Shown here piece after piece: positions 1 through 62,590 of a DNA stretch of 64,000 nt (the first letter of the stretch is position 1; the number at the start of each line of letters is the position of its first letter). The DNA lies in assembly GCF_041146795.1 (NCBI RefSeq), contig NC_135167.1:31948954-32012953 (forward strand), written 5' to 3'. The DNA is from Maylandia zebra. Lineage: Eukaryota > Chordata > Actinopteri > Cichliformes > Cichlidae. Position numbers and translations under genes: made by a program. The notes under the pieces were generated by a model. That model was given only the letters and a program-made list of their open reading frames with translations. It was not told the origin of the DNA and did not search any database.

Positions 1-1160
1 TGCAAGTAGATGTTATATTTTTTTAATGCAGCAAAATCTTTTGTCTTTTTCGCTTAAAAAATGATTTTGCTGACTAATTGATAATCCAGATCTCATTACT
101 TTTGCAATGACTAAGCATCTCTAAGTGTTGCCATTTTTGCTTTTAAATAGAAATTCAATATTTTATTTCCTCCACACAATAAAATGCACATTGGAATGAT
201 GACATTTAGAATAATTGCCCTTTTTTATTATGAACAAAATCTCAAATGTAGCAGTGGCATCTAACAGCAAGACCCAGTTAGAATTGTTTTAATATCTACC
301 TGTCAACAGATCCTGTCATCACGTGGATGCCACTGGACTCCTATTAAAATCTGCAGTGGGGGACTTGTTTCTTCCTCCTTGCACTTTCTTAGTCAAGGTC
401 ACAGCTAAAAATGAATGAGTAACAGGCTAACTTTGTCAAACTAAGCTCCATGTATAAGAGTTTTCAATTAGCCTAACACCAGTGTTATTTTAGCTCATGT
501 AAAGCAAGTAACATCCACATGTTCATAGAAATTTTAAGCTGCAGTAGATCGTATTATTCCAGTTTAAGAAGGTGATAATAGTAATACGGTCTCTCTTGTC
601 AGTTGTTAAAAGCTATTTCATATTTTGTGCACTCTGGTCTGAGTGGATGAAAGAAAGAGATAAGAAGAGGATATCAAAAGGTGAAAAACCTAATAAAAAC
701 ACACACTGGTGCACACAGTGCAGCGATGTTTAGTAGTTTCAATGGTGGTGTGGGGAACAGGTGTGCAGAGGAGAGCTCTGTATAGCTCCCAAACACCAAT
801 GACTTTCACACAATGACTGCTAATGTTAAACTTCAAACTGGCAGTTTAATGATGGAAAATGACTGAGGCTGAATGCCTCTTCAAACAATGGAAGGAAATT
901 CTACGCACTTCTTAACACATTAATTCAGCCAATCAAGTGGTTTCTTTCGCACACACTGCTCATTACACATTTGTTCCAGTAGGCGTCTGTGTGTATGTGT
1001 AATAAAACAGGTTACTGAGGTCACATCCTAACCTGCCAATATAGCAGTCGCATCATATACTGACAATATGAAATGATTAGCGCTGAATGAGACCTCTGGC
1101 CTTTATATGATACTGAATGCTCACCCGCTGTCGATAGAGACATTTAGGGAATCTGCAAAA
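1..1160. other. 5' flanking intergenic DNA
   Basis: AT-rich sequence upstream of kcnq1. I see no open frame with recognisable protein similarity, no RNA gene and no clear repeat here. Confidence 0.5.
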
Positions 1161-1164
1161 AAGA

Positions 1165-1500
1165 AGACGCCATCACATACCCATCTATCTATTCTGCGGC
1201 TTATCCAATTCAAGGTCGTTAGGCGGCTGGAAGCTATCCCAGGCGGCAAAAAACAAGGTACACCCTGGACAGGTCACAGAGCTAACTCAAAGAGACAGAC
1301 AACCATTTGCATTCACACTAACACCTATGGCCAGTTTAGAGTTTAGGATCACCAACCTAACCCCACTCAGTGCATGTCTTTGGACTATGGAAAGAAGGCA
1401 GAGAGAACCCACGTAAATATGGCGGAGAACATGCGAACTCCGGCCAGATGGTGGATTCAAACCCAGGAACTTCTCGCTGTGAGGCAACAGTGCTAACCTG
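1165..1500 (+). repeat. Common teleost interspersed repeat, copy 1
   Basis: Contains the phrases cttatccaattcaaggtcg, tacaccctggacaggtcac and catgtctttggactatgg, which mark a very abundant fish repeat with no intact protein. A second copy in the same orientation lies at 49020-49375. The short frames over it are by-products of the repeat. The superfamily is not certain from this fragment. Confidence 0.7.
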
Positions 1501-1725
1501 CCCTAGCTTCCTACCCTCAACCCCAACTGGTCACAAATCACTGCCCCTCCCCTCCCCTGGTTTTGCTGGAAGTTCTCTTATGTCAAAAGGGAATTTTTCC
1601 TTCCCAGTGTCACCAAGTGCATGCTCACAGATGATTCTATGATTGCTGGGGTTTTCTTAGTATTATTGTAGGGTATTTACCTTACAATATAAAGTGCCTT
1701 GAAGCGACTGTTGAATTGAACGAAA
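1500..1725 (+). repeat. LINE 3' UTR fragment (RTE-like)
   Basis: The tail ttaccttacaatataaagtg followed by ccttgaagcgactg, together with the upstream aaaagggaatttttccttcccagtg, is the usual 3' end of a fish non-LTR retrotransposon. A copy in the opposite orientation is seen near 59990-60190. No reverse transcriptase sequence is attached, so this is a 5'-truncated insertion. Confidence 0.6.
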
Positions 1726-2072
1726 TATAAACAACAACTTTAGTTGCTGTCTAATAATTTAATATCGATATGAAAAGACCTTTGAATGAAACGGGTTCCT
1801 TTTAATTTATATCGTGTGGTCACCCTTTTGTTTACACATTTGTTCAGTCTCTGCTACTTAAAGTGATTTATTATGCAGAAGTGAAACTCCATTAACATGT
1901 AAACTTAAGGTGCGAAGTGTCCTGATGTGCTTTGTTAAGAAGTTCTGGCCCAGCTGGACACACGCGCATAAATGAACAGTGGCAGTTTCATTAACGTCGT
2001 CGTTTCAAAACTTACATTTAACTACTGATTTTATCTACTGTTCTGATTTTATCTGTTTTGATTTTATATACT

Positions 2073-2161
2073 GTTTTGTTTGTTTGTTTGTTTGTTTGTT
2101 TGTTTGTTTGTTTGTTTGTTTTTTTGTTTGTTTGTTTGTTTGTTAATTAGTTAGTTAGTTT
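2073..2161 (+). repeat. (TTTG)n microsatellite with a short TTAG tail
   Basis: About 17 TTTG/TTTTTG units run to about 2144, followed by ttagttagttagttt. It lies about 620 bp upstream of the kcnq1 start codon. Confidence 0.9.
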
Positions 2162-2189
2162 ATTTGCTTGTTTTAATCAATTTTAAATC

Positions 2190-2297
2190 ATGCTTTTTAT
2201 TTGTTCTTGTTTCTAATGTCTCTGTAAAGCACTTTGAATCACCTTGTTGTTGAATTGTGCTATACAAATAAACTTGCCTTGCCTTGCCTTGCCTTAT
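2190..2297 (+). repeat. Non-LTR retrotransposon tail ending in (TTGCC)n
   Basis: The segment tgtaaagcactttgaatcac, then gtgctatacaaataaactt and four TTGCC units, is a typical LINE/SINE 3' tail in fish, ending in a short tandem repeat. It sits immediately upstream of the presumptive kcnq1 promoter region. Confidence 0.6.
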
Positions 2298-2339
2298 AAA
2301 GCCAACTCTACTTTTATTAGAAATGCGTGTCACTGTTTT

Positions 2340-2777
2340 GCAGAGATGGTTTAATCCAAAGCTCGTCGCGCGACTGTGATGGAGTTCGCCAGGTTCAGAT
2401 TGTTTTAAGCAGTTCTGCATTACAGTAAATAGTCTGAACAGCTGGCGGCTCGCAGCGCACCGCCTGGCGACAGCTCTCCAAGCTGATAAGTGCCCTGAAA
2501 GTAGCAAGGGAGGGGGGGGTGTTCCATTGAAGGCTGGGACTCGCCATATCCTCGACAACCCGGAGAGCTGTAAAGTTAAATTAAAGAAACCCCGCTGGTG
2601 ATCTGGAGCATTAATAACTTAGTTTATGTTACAGTTTTATGTGCCTTGGTGCGATCGGGCGCGCAACAGAAGGTGAGCGCACATGGGCGAACATTTGTCC
2701 GTTTGAGTCAGTGACCGAAAAAAATAACTGTGAAAAAAAAAGTTAAGCCGGCGACAGAAGACTAACGGGAGGCTATA
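2340..2777 (+). promoter_or_regulatory. kcnq1: kcnq1 promoter and 5' UTR region (approximate)
   Basis: GC content and CpG density rise here compared with the AT-rich flank (for example gctcgtcgcgcgactg near 2360 and gcgatcgggcgcgcaac near 2651), directly before the first coding exon. No TATA box is obvious, so the transcription start cannot be fixed. A 7-codon upstream ORF (2683-2706) lies 71 bp before the main ATG. The boundaries are my estimate. Confidence 0.45.
2683..2706 (+). other. Possible upstream ORF in the kcnq1 leader
   Basis: An ATG followed by six codons and TGA lies in a different frame from the kcnq1 ATG and ends 71 bp before it. If the transcript starts upstream of 2683, it could dampen translation. 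Its inclusion in the mRNA is an inference. Confidence 0.3.
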
Positions 2778-54390
<51,613 letters not shown>

Positions 54391-54825
54391 TGAAACCAAT
54401 AAGCAAACACCAAGTTTTTCTTCTTTTAGTATAATATAAGATATTTATGATGAATGTCCCAGCAGACCATGGGGAATATGGACATCTGTGAGAGAAAAAC
54501 AATAATTCAACACTGCAATATCTCTTAAGGATTGCTATTAGATCTTTGTAATTGCCAGGATTGAGTATTGTACTTAACATTTATTCAGGTTAATGCCAAA
54601 AACCCTGCAACTTCAACCTCCATTCTTCCTGTTTAGCATATGCATATGTAGAAATTATAATAATTTGCAGTAACTTTATTACTCTTAGGGGCCTTACATT
54701 TCTATATATCACTTGAAAATCCCAAATGAAAGGCTGTTTTCACTGTTTTCCACTTTTTCACTTTTTTGTCAATGTGAAGATTTCCTTTCTCTTTTGACAA
54801 TAAAATAATGCAGTAATCATAATCA
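54391..54825 (+). other. kcnq1: kcnq1 3' UTR with poly(A) signal
   Basis: AT-rich sequence follows the stop codon. A canonical AATAAA at 54799-54804, about 410 bp downstream, is the most likely cleavage signal. The end coordinate is estimated as 15-25 bp past it. Confidence 0.6.
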
Positions 54826-54829
54826 TGCC

Positions 54830-56457
54830 TGTGTGATGTGAAGCAAAAAACTTTCAATGGTTCATGTTTTTATGAGCCAATCCTGTTACAGTCTGAGTTA
54901 CTTTTTTTCTCAAGCATTATCCTGCAATCGCATATGATTTATTTCAGTAAATCGTTTGATTAGGTAGAGGATCAACAGGGGGTTCTCACCCCCTTGGGGG
55001 ACACACCCCTAGGACTTAAATATGGGGCTCTCCACCCTTTGACCTTATAACTGAAGAAGCTTCTCGAATGAGAGGTCAAACATCTTCAAGCAACTTGAAG
55101 AAGTCCAGACGCTTTTCTTTCCAAGCTCTTTAGACTATGTCAGTAGTCTCTCTTCCCCCCAGTGGATGGTAATGGTACTTCAGGTGGGCTGTTGTTGAAA
55201 GTGAATTTGTATGCTATGATATGATATGATTACTTTTCTGGCTGATTTCTGATCCTGAATTTGCCTTATATATCCATAATAATGGGGGGAAGTATGTAGA
55301 AAGAAAGGGGCTATGACGTGTCATAAGCAATGAGCTAAATTGCAACTAAGGAAAAACATGACCTTTGGCTTATATTATGACCAAAGCTCTAATGAGAGGT
55401 TTGGGTGAGCCACAGAAAACATCCAGGTTTCTGAACTGATCATGGGAGTCTTAAATTTAGGAAGTGCTGATTTACATTGTAGCTGACCTTTTTACAGACT
55501 TTTTAATCTGCATTAGTTTTTTAATCCGTAAAAGCTTAAGGTGCATATATTGCTTTAGAATCAATTATTATATTATTTTAATTACTATATTGATTACTGA
55601 AATTTCAAAGCAAGATCGAATTATTGAGAAAGAAAAATGCAAATAAACTTCCCAAATCTGGAATAAATAAAATATCTTAAAGTCATCACTACCAAGCCTT
55701 CTTTGAAATAATACATTAAACTGCATTCATCTTTGAGATTGTTCTTATACATTAATAGGTTTTACTTAAATATATGCCATTATTTACTATACAGTTTCAG
55801 TTACTATTTGTTGTTTAGCACAACTTTTAAGTAGCAATAAAAGATTGAACTAATTATTACTGAGTGTCTATGTATTGAGTCTGCTGGCCTCGAGCAATCT
55901 CTCACTAAAACCAGTGAGATAAATATTTGAGTTACAGAAAGACATTTTTCTTTTGTAATAGGTATTTTGAAGGAAAAGCAAACAAAAAAAGTCAGTATTT
56001 CACACTAAAAATGAAAGCAAATAATCCGTGTCCTCGCCAGCTTATTGAAACAGTCAAAAGCATGGCTAATACCATGCTCTTTAGACAGCTGACCTTTGAG
56101 CGGCAGATGGTGACCTTTTCCCTGCTGACCATCCGTGGGGTGTCCAGGCATTCCTTCATACAAGTACCCATGTGGAGAAAGGGCCCAAATGACCATCTGC
56201 CTCTGGTGTGGACAACAATGGGCTGCACCCTCCTAAAGTGTGCTGAGGGTGCTTGGCCTTTGTGGCGATCAGGAAGAGGGTGAGGGGAGAGTTTCATTAC
56301 AGGGAGGGCGTGGATTGTTTGGGATATTGGAGTAATCTGCGTTATAAACAATCAAACAATACAGAAAGTCATTATGTCCTAAAGCTACAATGAACTGATT
56401 TTTTTTTCATGTTTCTTTAGCATCTGCTTAGGTGAGGCAATTTGTAAGGCACATTTC
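54830..56457. other. Intergenic DNA between kcnq1 and the solo LTR
   Basis: Mostly AT-rich. A more GC-balanced block at 55990-56290 is open for about 118 codons on each strand. I do not recognise either translation, so I do not call a gene. Confidence 0.4.
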
Positions 56458-57068
56458 TGTCAAGGTCGGCTGTGTGGCAGGCAGGATGAGGACCCAATCG
56501 CAAAACTCACGGACTCAAGGGATGAACTCAAAAGGCAGCTTTATTGCTGACAAGATGCCAGGAAAATACAAAACTTAAACTGGGCACAAGAAACTAATAC
56601 TTGGAGAGAGCCACAGGGAAATCCACGCAGCATGAGGGAGACTACGACACAGAACTGAGGGAGACGCAGACATAAATACACAGAGGGTTAACGAGGGAAG
56701 TGGGAGCACACGGGGAACACAGCTGACACAGATAATCATAACGAGACAGGGCGGGAGTGAACACAACATGACGCATACTGACGAGAGACTGTCAAAGTAA
56801 AACAGGAAGTACAGAGGTTCAGACAGGAGGAGAGAGCACGGGGAGAACACAGACATAACAGGCTGGGGAAAACATGGAATAAAACACGAAAGGGGACAAG
56901 GGCTCATGAATACATAGAGGGGCACACAGGGGGTGAGAGTCACAAAGGGAAAGCACACAGGGAACCACATAACAGGGCAACTCAGGAAACAGAACCTAAA
57001 CAGGGAACTGAATACAAAAATACAAGAGAACTAAGAATACTGGGCCAACACGGCCCAGGACCATGACA
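56458..57068 (-). mobile_element. Solo LTR
   Basis: 611 bp, TGTCAAGG...CCATGACA, flanked by a perfect 5-bp duplication ATTTC (56453-56457 and 57069-57073). On the - strand an AATAAA (tttatt at about 56540) lies near the 3' end. No internal sequence remains. It has the same size and end pattern as the LTR at 9779-13230, but the interior differs. Confidence 0.8.
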
Positions 57069-57073
57069 ATTTC

Positions 57074-58790
57074 ATACAGAAAGAAAAAAGAAATAAAACA
57101 CTAACATGCTAATTTTGCCAGCAGTTTGCTTCGCATCAAAGGATACAATTTCCTCAGATTGTATTTGTTGAGTGATCAAACACAAGTGGAAGTCCTAATG
57201 CGTGTCTTTTCTGCAATTTCTTCTACTTTGGACAATTTAATGAAATCCCAATCAGCCAAAAACAAAGCAGTACTCTTTGCAGGATGCTTTTTGTTTTTTG
57301 TTTGTTTGTTTTTTAATCAACCTATGGGTCATTATGAAGGAACAGTTCTTATTCTCTCAGCAAAATCACTCTAGAATTGCATGAAACAATCATTGCAGGC
57401 TTGTTAGTGACAGTTAAATTCACAGATAATGTACTGATGCTTGTAATGCTTCTCTTTCAGGAATGTAATTACTGCTGGAGTTGGAAACCTGGGAATCCTC
57501 TATCCTATGGGAACCTATGGACCCATGGGACAGTTTGCTATTTATTTTTGACACGTTTATTTGAAAAATAAATCCACTGGAACAAAGTGAATGATCATTT
57601 GTCTCCCATTCAGAAATAACACAGTTAGCAACGTCACCGAGCCTTTTAAAAGTGTTATTGTCTTTCTTTTTTCTTGCTTGTGTAGCAAGTATGAACAGGT
57701 GGCCTTTGGGAAAGTGACATTTGAGCAATCGTAAGGCAAAGTAAGAATAAGCGTAAGTGGTATTGCTTCAGGCACTTGTCAAGGATGATAGCAACTTTGA
57801 CTATGAACAGGGACTAAGTGAAAATAGAAAAGCCGAGGGAAGACCTGGGGGTGGGGGGGTCGAGGAGTGCCAAAGGCTGATTTGCAGGTGAAATAGATGG
57901 CACGCTCTGCTTTGTTGCTATTATCCTGCTCTCAGGCCAGATGGCCTCTTGAAGTTCTTTAGAGCTGAAACCCCAACACTGCAGGAGTGCACATACTTAT
58001 GCGGGATTTGGCTTTTCTAATGGGCTAATTTGGCAATTACAGTTTATATTAATGGATATAATTTAAAGCCTGACGGCACATTTCTTACAATTGTGATTAT
58101 GAAATATCTCATAATAGAACCCAGAAAATGCAATTACTCTGAAACAATTTTCTTCTTTGAATTGCTAAACTTACAACCCGAATAGTTTTTTTTCTTCTAT
58201 GACTTCAGAGAGAGAGCGAAAGAGAGAGACTTATTAACCTACTCATCTGTGTCTGCTGCAAAGACAGCAAAAAAACACTAAAGATGTACTCTCTCATAAG
58301 ACTGCAGTCATATTGAAAAACCAATAATTTAGAAATCTGTTCACCAAAGGGCACGGCTATAAATAGATGAACATTTTAGTGTAAGAAAAAGCAGTCTCGG
58401 TGTCTTGCATATAAAGACAAGACTGACAACACGTTTGACAGCCGGAGGATAAAAAGATTAAGCTCTATTCAGTGTCAGCAAACTGTCACAGTGCAAAATG
58501 TGGTGGACATTGTTTTGGATATTACCAATCTGTAGTTTTTACATTGTGTATTATTGATGTGCTGCAGTTCTCAATGTATGTCTTAGACAAGTATAGATCT
58601 GTAAAGTATTGACTGGCAATCATGCATGAGCTTCTGAATGGCTATGTCTGATTTTATCAAAGAAAGAGTTTTTAGAGATAAAATTCACATTAAAAAGGTT
58701 TGATATAGGAGATGAAAATGAAACTATCACAAATTTGTTACTTTACACGAAAAGTTTCCTGGTGTTAAAAAAAAGTCAACAGGCATAAAA
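57074..58790. other. Intergenic DNA before the cdkn1c 3' end
   Basis: AT-rich, no recognised gene. A short exon-like stretch follows tctctttcag at 57460 but has no supporting partner. Confidence 0.4.
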
Positions 58791-58811
58791 TGTAATGATC
58801 AATAATCACAG

Positions 58812-58817
58812 TTTATT
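58812..58817 (-). terminator. cdkn1c: Possible cdkn1c poly(A) signal
   Basis: AATAAA on the - strand (tttatt on +), about 330 bp beyond the cdkn1c stop codon. Confidence 0.4.
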
Positions 58818-59142
58818 AAAACTGTAATATGCACAGAAATGTGCTACATATTCATTTTATATAACAATAATGACCTAACAAAATAGTGCTTTTTTTAGAA
58901 CAAGTTAGATTAGCAGCACGAGTGTATAACAGATTTTTTTAAATGCCAGTGAAGAACATTCATAACATCCATAAATAGAATAAATATTCTAATAAGAGAT
59001 GCAATCTAAAAAAAAAAAAAAAAAAACTGCTAAAGAAAAAAAAAGAATAAATAAAATCCACCAACATACAATAAAATAAAATAAAATAATTTGTTGTGGG
59101 GATCAAGTCCATGAAAACAAATAGTCATTTTCAGCTGCATGT

Positions 59143-59693
59143 TCATCTTAAAGTCTTGCGCAGAGCTGCTTCATTAGAACCGACGTGAAAATGATTCGGG
59201 ATGCTCTTGGCTCTTGTTGTTGTCCTCCTTCTCTTTGCGAAATAATCTGAAAATCGGAGCGCGAGATTGGTCAATATCTTGGCATTACATTTGTCGATAA
59301 GCCAACAAACAAAAGCCAACGGGACTCATTTTCCTGTACCTGTGATCCGTGCATTGTCTTTGAGACTGGCTGCCGGTTTGGAGAGCCTTCAGTGGGACTC
59401 TTGCGCTTGTTGGTGATGTTGGAGCAGTTCTCCTGGTCGGTCCCTGCGCCGTCTTCGCCGTCGCTCGGCCTGTCCCCACCTGAACGGTGGGCAGCGTCCT
59501 TCGGCCGTGCGGCTTCCTCCCACTGAAACCGGCCGGGCAGCGGGGTTTCACACTCGAAGTTAAAATTCCAGCGCCGCCTGTCCTGCTCAATGATCTCCTT
59601 AAGCTTCAGCTTCAAGTCCCGGCGCAGCTGGCTGTGGTCCACCGGGCCAAACAAGCTCCTGCAAACAGACTCCCTGCGCCTGGTGGGCTCCAT
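59143..59693 (-). CDS. cdkn1c: Cyclin-dependent kinase inhibitor 1C-like (p57/p27 family), two exons
   Basis: Nuclear inhibitor of cyclin-CDK complexes. Coding exon 1 is 59340-59693, from ATG; residues 11-60 form the CDI domain with the cyclin-binding CRSLFGPVDH and the CDK-binding WNFNFECETPLPGRFQW. A 93-bp GT-AG intron (59247-59339) and exon 2 (59143-59246) follow. Exon 2 reads YFAKRRRTTTRAKS to a TGA when entered in phase 1, and the exon 1 end in the matching phase reads ARIT, giving ITDYFAKRRR, the counterpart of the p57 ISDFFAKRKR PCNA-binding/nuclear-localisation motif. That phase is +2 relative to the CDI frame, so exon 1 seems to contain an indel or an unrecognised splice. The CDK-inserting FY motif usual after the CDI core is not seen. 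It converges on kcnq1, as in mammals, which supports 1C over other paralogues. Confidence 0.85.
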
Positions 59694-59900
59694 CCTTCAA
59701 ATGGTTAAGTTTTTGGTGGAGATAGTGGTGGTGCACTCTGCTCTGCTCGATACTTGACTGCAGGTTGATTTAAAGGCTGCAGGGCGCAAAACTTTTTTGT
59801 TTGTACACAATGACAAGACTTCTGATTGGCTGTTGGAGAGGGACAGCTGTGGTGTGGGGGTTGCTGGTGGTGATCCAATCATTGTGTGACGAACTCAGCT
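59694..59900 (-). promoter_or_regulatory. cdkn1c: cdkn1c promoter
   Basis: On the - strand a TATA-like CCTTTAAATC (about 59766-59775) lies about 75 bp before the ATG, and a CCAAT box (AGCCAATCAG, near 59820-59832) lies about 50 bp further upstream. The leader is short and has no ATG between the TATA and the start codon. Confidence 0.55.
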
Positions 59901-59984
59901 GAAACACTGGATAAAAGCTCCTGATTGTGTTTGTTAGTCTGTCCTGTCTAGTGGTCACAGAAGAATTTCTTCTTACTCAGCATA

Positions 59985-60200
59985 ATCCAGTTCAGTTATG
60001 TTTTATTTATTTTGAATCACAACAAAAGTTACCTCAACGCACTTTAAATTTTAAGGTAAAGACCTCACAATAAAACAGAGAAAAGCCTAACCATCAGATG
60101 ACCCCCTATGAAAAAGCACTTGGTGACAGGAAAAACTCCCTTTTAACAGCAAGAAACCTGCAGCAGATCCAGGCTCAGGAAACCGATCATACTGTGGAAA
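59985..60200 (-). repeat. LINE 3' UTR fragment (RTE-like), reverse orientation
   Basis: Contains aaaaactcccttttaacagc and agatccaggctcagg, the complement of the repeat at 1500-1725, with a terminal agttcagttatgttttattt. No coding part. Confidence 0.6.
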
Positions 60201-60920
60201 AGAACAACAATAAATTTATTAAAATATGAGACCTCTTGCCTCAGTGAGATTTACCTACCTTTATACATGTGAAATAACATTTTTTAAAATTAATAATAAC
60301 TAGTGATTAAATGCAAACTGGTGTATAAACACATAGAGACTGAAGAAAAACACTCAGTGAATCACAGGAAGTCTCCAGCAGCCTACACCTATTTTAGTGT
60401 AACTAAGACATTGAGGATCACCTTAGCCAGTCTGATCTATAAGCTTTATAAATAAAAAATATTAAAAATTAAAAGAAGAAAAGCTTAGAGCTTAATCTTA
60501 AAAGTAGAGAGGGTGTCTGTCTCCCAAATCCAAACTGGGAGCTGGCTCCAATGAGGGGGGGCAAGTCTCTGCCTCAAGTTCTACTTTTAAATACCCTAGG
60601 ATGCCCCAGCATGAATGCACACAAGCACATTTATAACCCATGCATGGCTGCAAACTGTCAAGAAGTACAAACCAACACTAAATTGTTTGCAATTATTTCT
60701 GTTTATAAAATGTTTTTGTTTGTCACACCAGATGGCAAAATGCAGTTCAGTCCCCACGAGCTGTGATTAAGTGGTCTGTGAAGCTAAGTTGGGAGACTAG
60801 CTTGAAGGAGATTTTAAATTTAAATCAGGTACGGTTTTGCTTTTTTGCAGGCCTATTCTAAGACTGAATGTAAAAAGATGGCGGTAGCCACATGTTTGGT
60901 GACAAGGAGCACACAATAAA

Positions 60921-60959
60921 ACAATAAAACACTCAGCCTCAAGCTGAGTGTTTTATTGT
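60921..60959. repeat. Perfect 17-bp inverted repeat
   Basis: Arm ACAATAAAACACTCAGC, loop CTCAA, then the exact complement GCTGAGTGTTTTATTGT. AATAAA is present on both strands because of the symmetry. It could be the core of a palindromic MITE or a bidirectional poly(A) site. Confidence 0.9.
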
Positions 60960-61194
60960 CGGTATCTTGATGTCTTGAAAGCAGAACTGATGAGTTGGGG
61001 GTTGATCTGACAGTGAAACCTCATGTTAGTAACAAGCTTGGCCTACCGTGAATTACACCCTGCCATCCTTCGTCAAAAAAGAGAACATTATCTTGTTATT
61101 TCTTTAGCTGACATTGGAAAAACAGGAACTTTTCTCTCATGTAATTGTTTATCTAATAGTTAATTACTTTAGTGTAGTATGAATGGCTGTGTGT

Positions 61195-61212
61195 GGGGGG
61201 GGGGGGGGGGGG
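61195..61212 (+). repeat. Poly-G tract (18 G)
   Basis: An uninterrupted G run after gtgtgt. Confidence 0.9.
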
Positions 61213-62359
61213 TAGTGAGGGGCAGTCTTTATCAATTGGAAACGTTGGAAAACTTATACAAATACAGTTACATTTCTGAAAACTATGCACTCCTTCACAT
61301 TTTCTGAAGCTGTCCAGGGGACTGGATTAGAGTCTTTGCTAAACTGGGGGCAGCATTCTGGCTCCCAGGCCTTGTATTTGACCCCCCTGCCTGGGGCTCT
61401 GCTTTTCTCATGGACATTATCTATTCTGCTTTCCTGGGTGTTCAGCTAGTCTGTTCTTTACATCACTTTCACTTTCCCAGTACTGACATCACTGCCTGCC
61501 TCCTCCCCGTCTCCGCCTCATCCGAGTTGGTCAGAGCTACATCAATCTTCAGCTTCCAGCTTCATCTTCACCACCACCAGTGTCTAGACTCGGAAGAGTC
61601 CTGTCCTAAATCCTATCACCACTGGGATTCTGTTCTTCCATGATGGATCATCAGAGTCTGATCACTAAATGTGTTAATTTATTTCTTTTTCTCAATAAAT
61701 CATGTCCAGTTCTTCCGAATGATCTCTCCTCATTGAACCTCTTTCAGAAGCCTGAGGAGGCACTTCTGTTTTGGCTTTACTTTTCAGAAAATGGAGCCCA
61801 TGCTCATTTTTAATATGCAACCTGTACTTGAGTTAGTTGTATTGCATTAGTTGTATTTTGGTGAGAAATCTTCACAAATACACTTCAAGTGGACCAGTAA
61901 GAGAGGACCACACATGTAATTTCCTGTTCACTCAGGAACTCTGCTAGAGAAACTGTGGGTAATGGACCTTGCACTGCAAGATCAGAATAGTAATGATAAA
62001 GAAGGAACGATTCGCACTCCTCATATGACTTTTCCCGATCAGTCTGGTGACCTTTGAGCCCCTCTTCTCTAAACTTGAGTCTGTCACTGACCGGTAGGCA
62101 TTTTGAGTTACACCTCTGATAAACTGAAGCAAGTGAGCACAATACAGAGCACCAAAATGAAGGAAATACACTGAACCTTCGTGTCCATTCGTTTTATATA
62201 CAACACACACCATTCACTGACCATGTCAAACATGTGGAAAGTTTCCATATGGAAATGTTAAGCCTATAATTCTTAAGCTGTCCAAGAACATTGCCCTGAA
62301 GTGTAGAGAAACTAGACACAAGGCTGTTCCATTTTGCAAGTAAAGGTGTGGTCCAGATG

Positions 62360-62590
62360 AGGGTGATGTGCAACGGCTGACCAACATGCAAAGTGATGGT
62401 GCACGCCAGTGTCTGGGATTGGCTGGAGGGAGGGCCCCACCTTTGCGCTACTTCCTAATAGCCCAGGAGGTTCACCTGAGGCTTGTGGAAGGACACCCGC
62501 TGAGCTCTCACAGGTGTGGTTCTGCAGGGGAACAAGAGGGGAACATCTATTTCAGCCATGCAGGAGGGACAAGACACACCTCTGGTGAGT
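62360..62590 (+). other. GC-richer block ending in a donor-like site
   Basis: An open frame from about 62368 is distinctly more GC-rich than its surroundings and ends in CACCTCTG|gtgagt at about 62585. The translation is not one I recognise. It could be an exon of an unseen gene or part of a retroelement. Confidence 0.3.

Larger units (their letters stand above)
60240..62360. other. Intergenic DNA upstream of cdkn1c
   Basis: No gene identified. It contains the perfect hairpin 60921-60959, an 18-G run at 61195-61212 and a repeat-like stretch ending ctcaataaatcatgtccag at about 61690-61710. Confidence 0.4.

Noticed and set aside
2160..2558. 132-codon - strand frame upstream of kcnq1
   Set aside because: It overlaps a retroelement tail and the kcnq1 promoter region and has no recognisable domain.
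57461..57582. Possible exon after tctctttcag with a short frame ending TTTTTGA
   Set aside because: Acceptor-like tracts are common in AT-rich DNA, and no donor partner or family similarity could be found.
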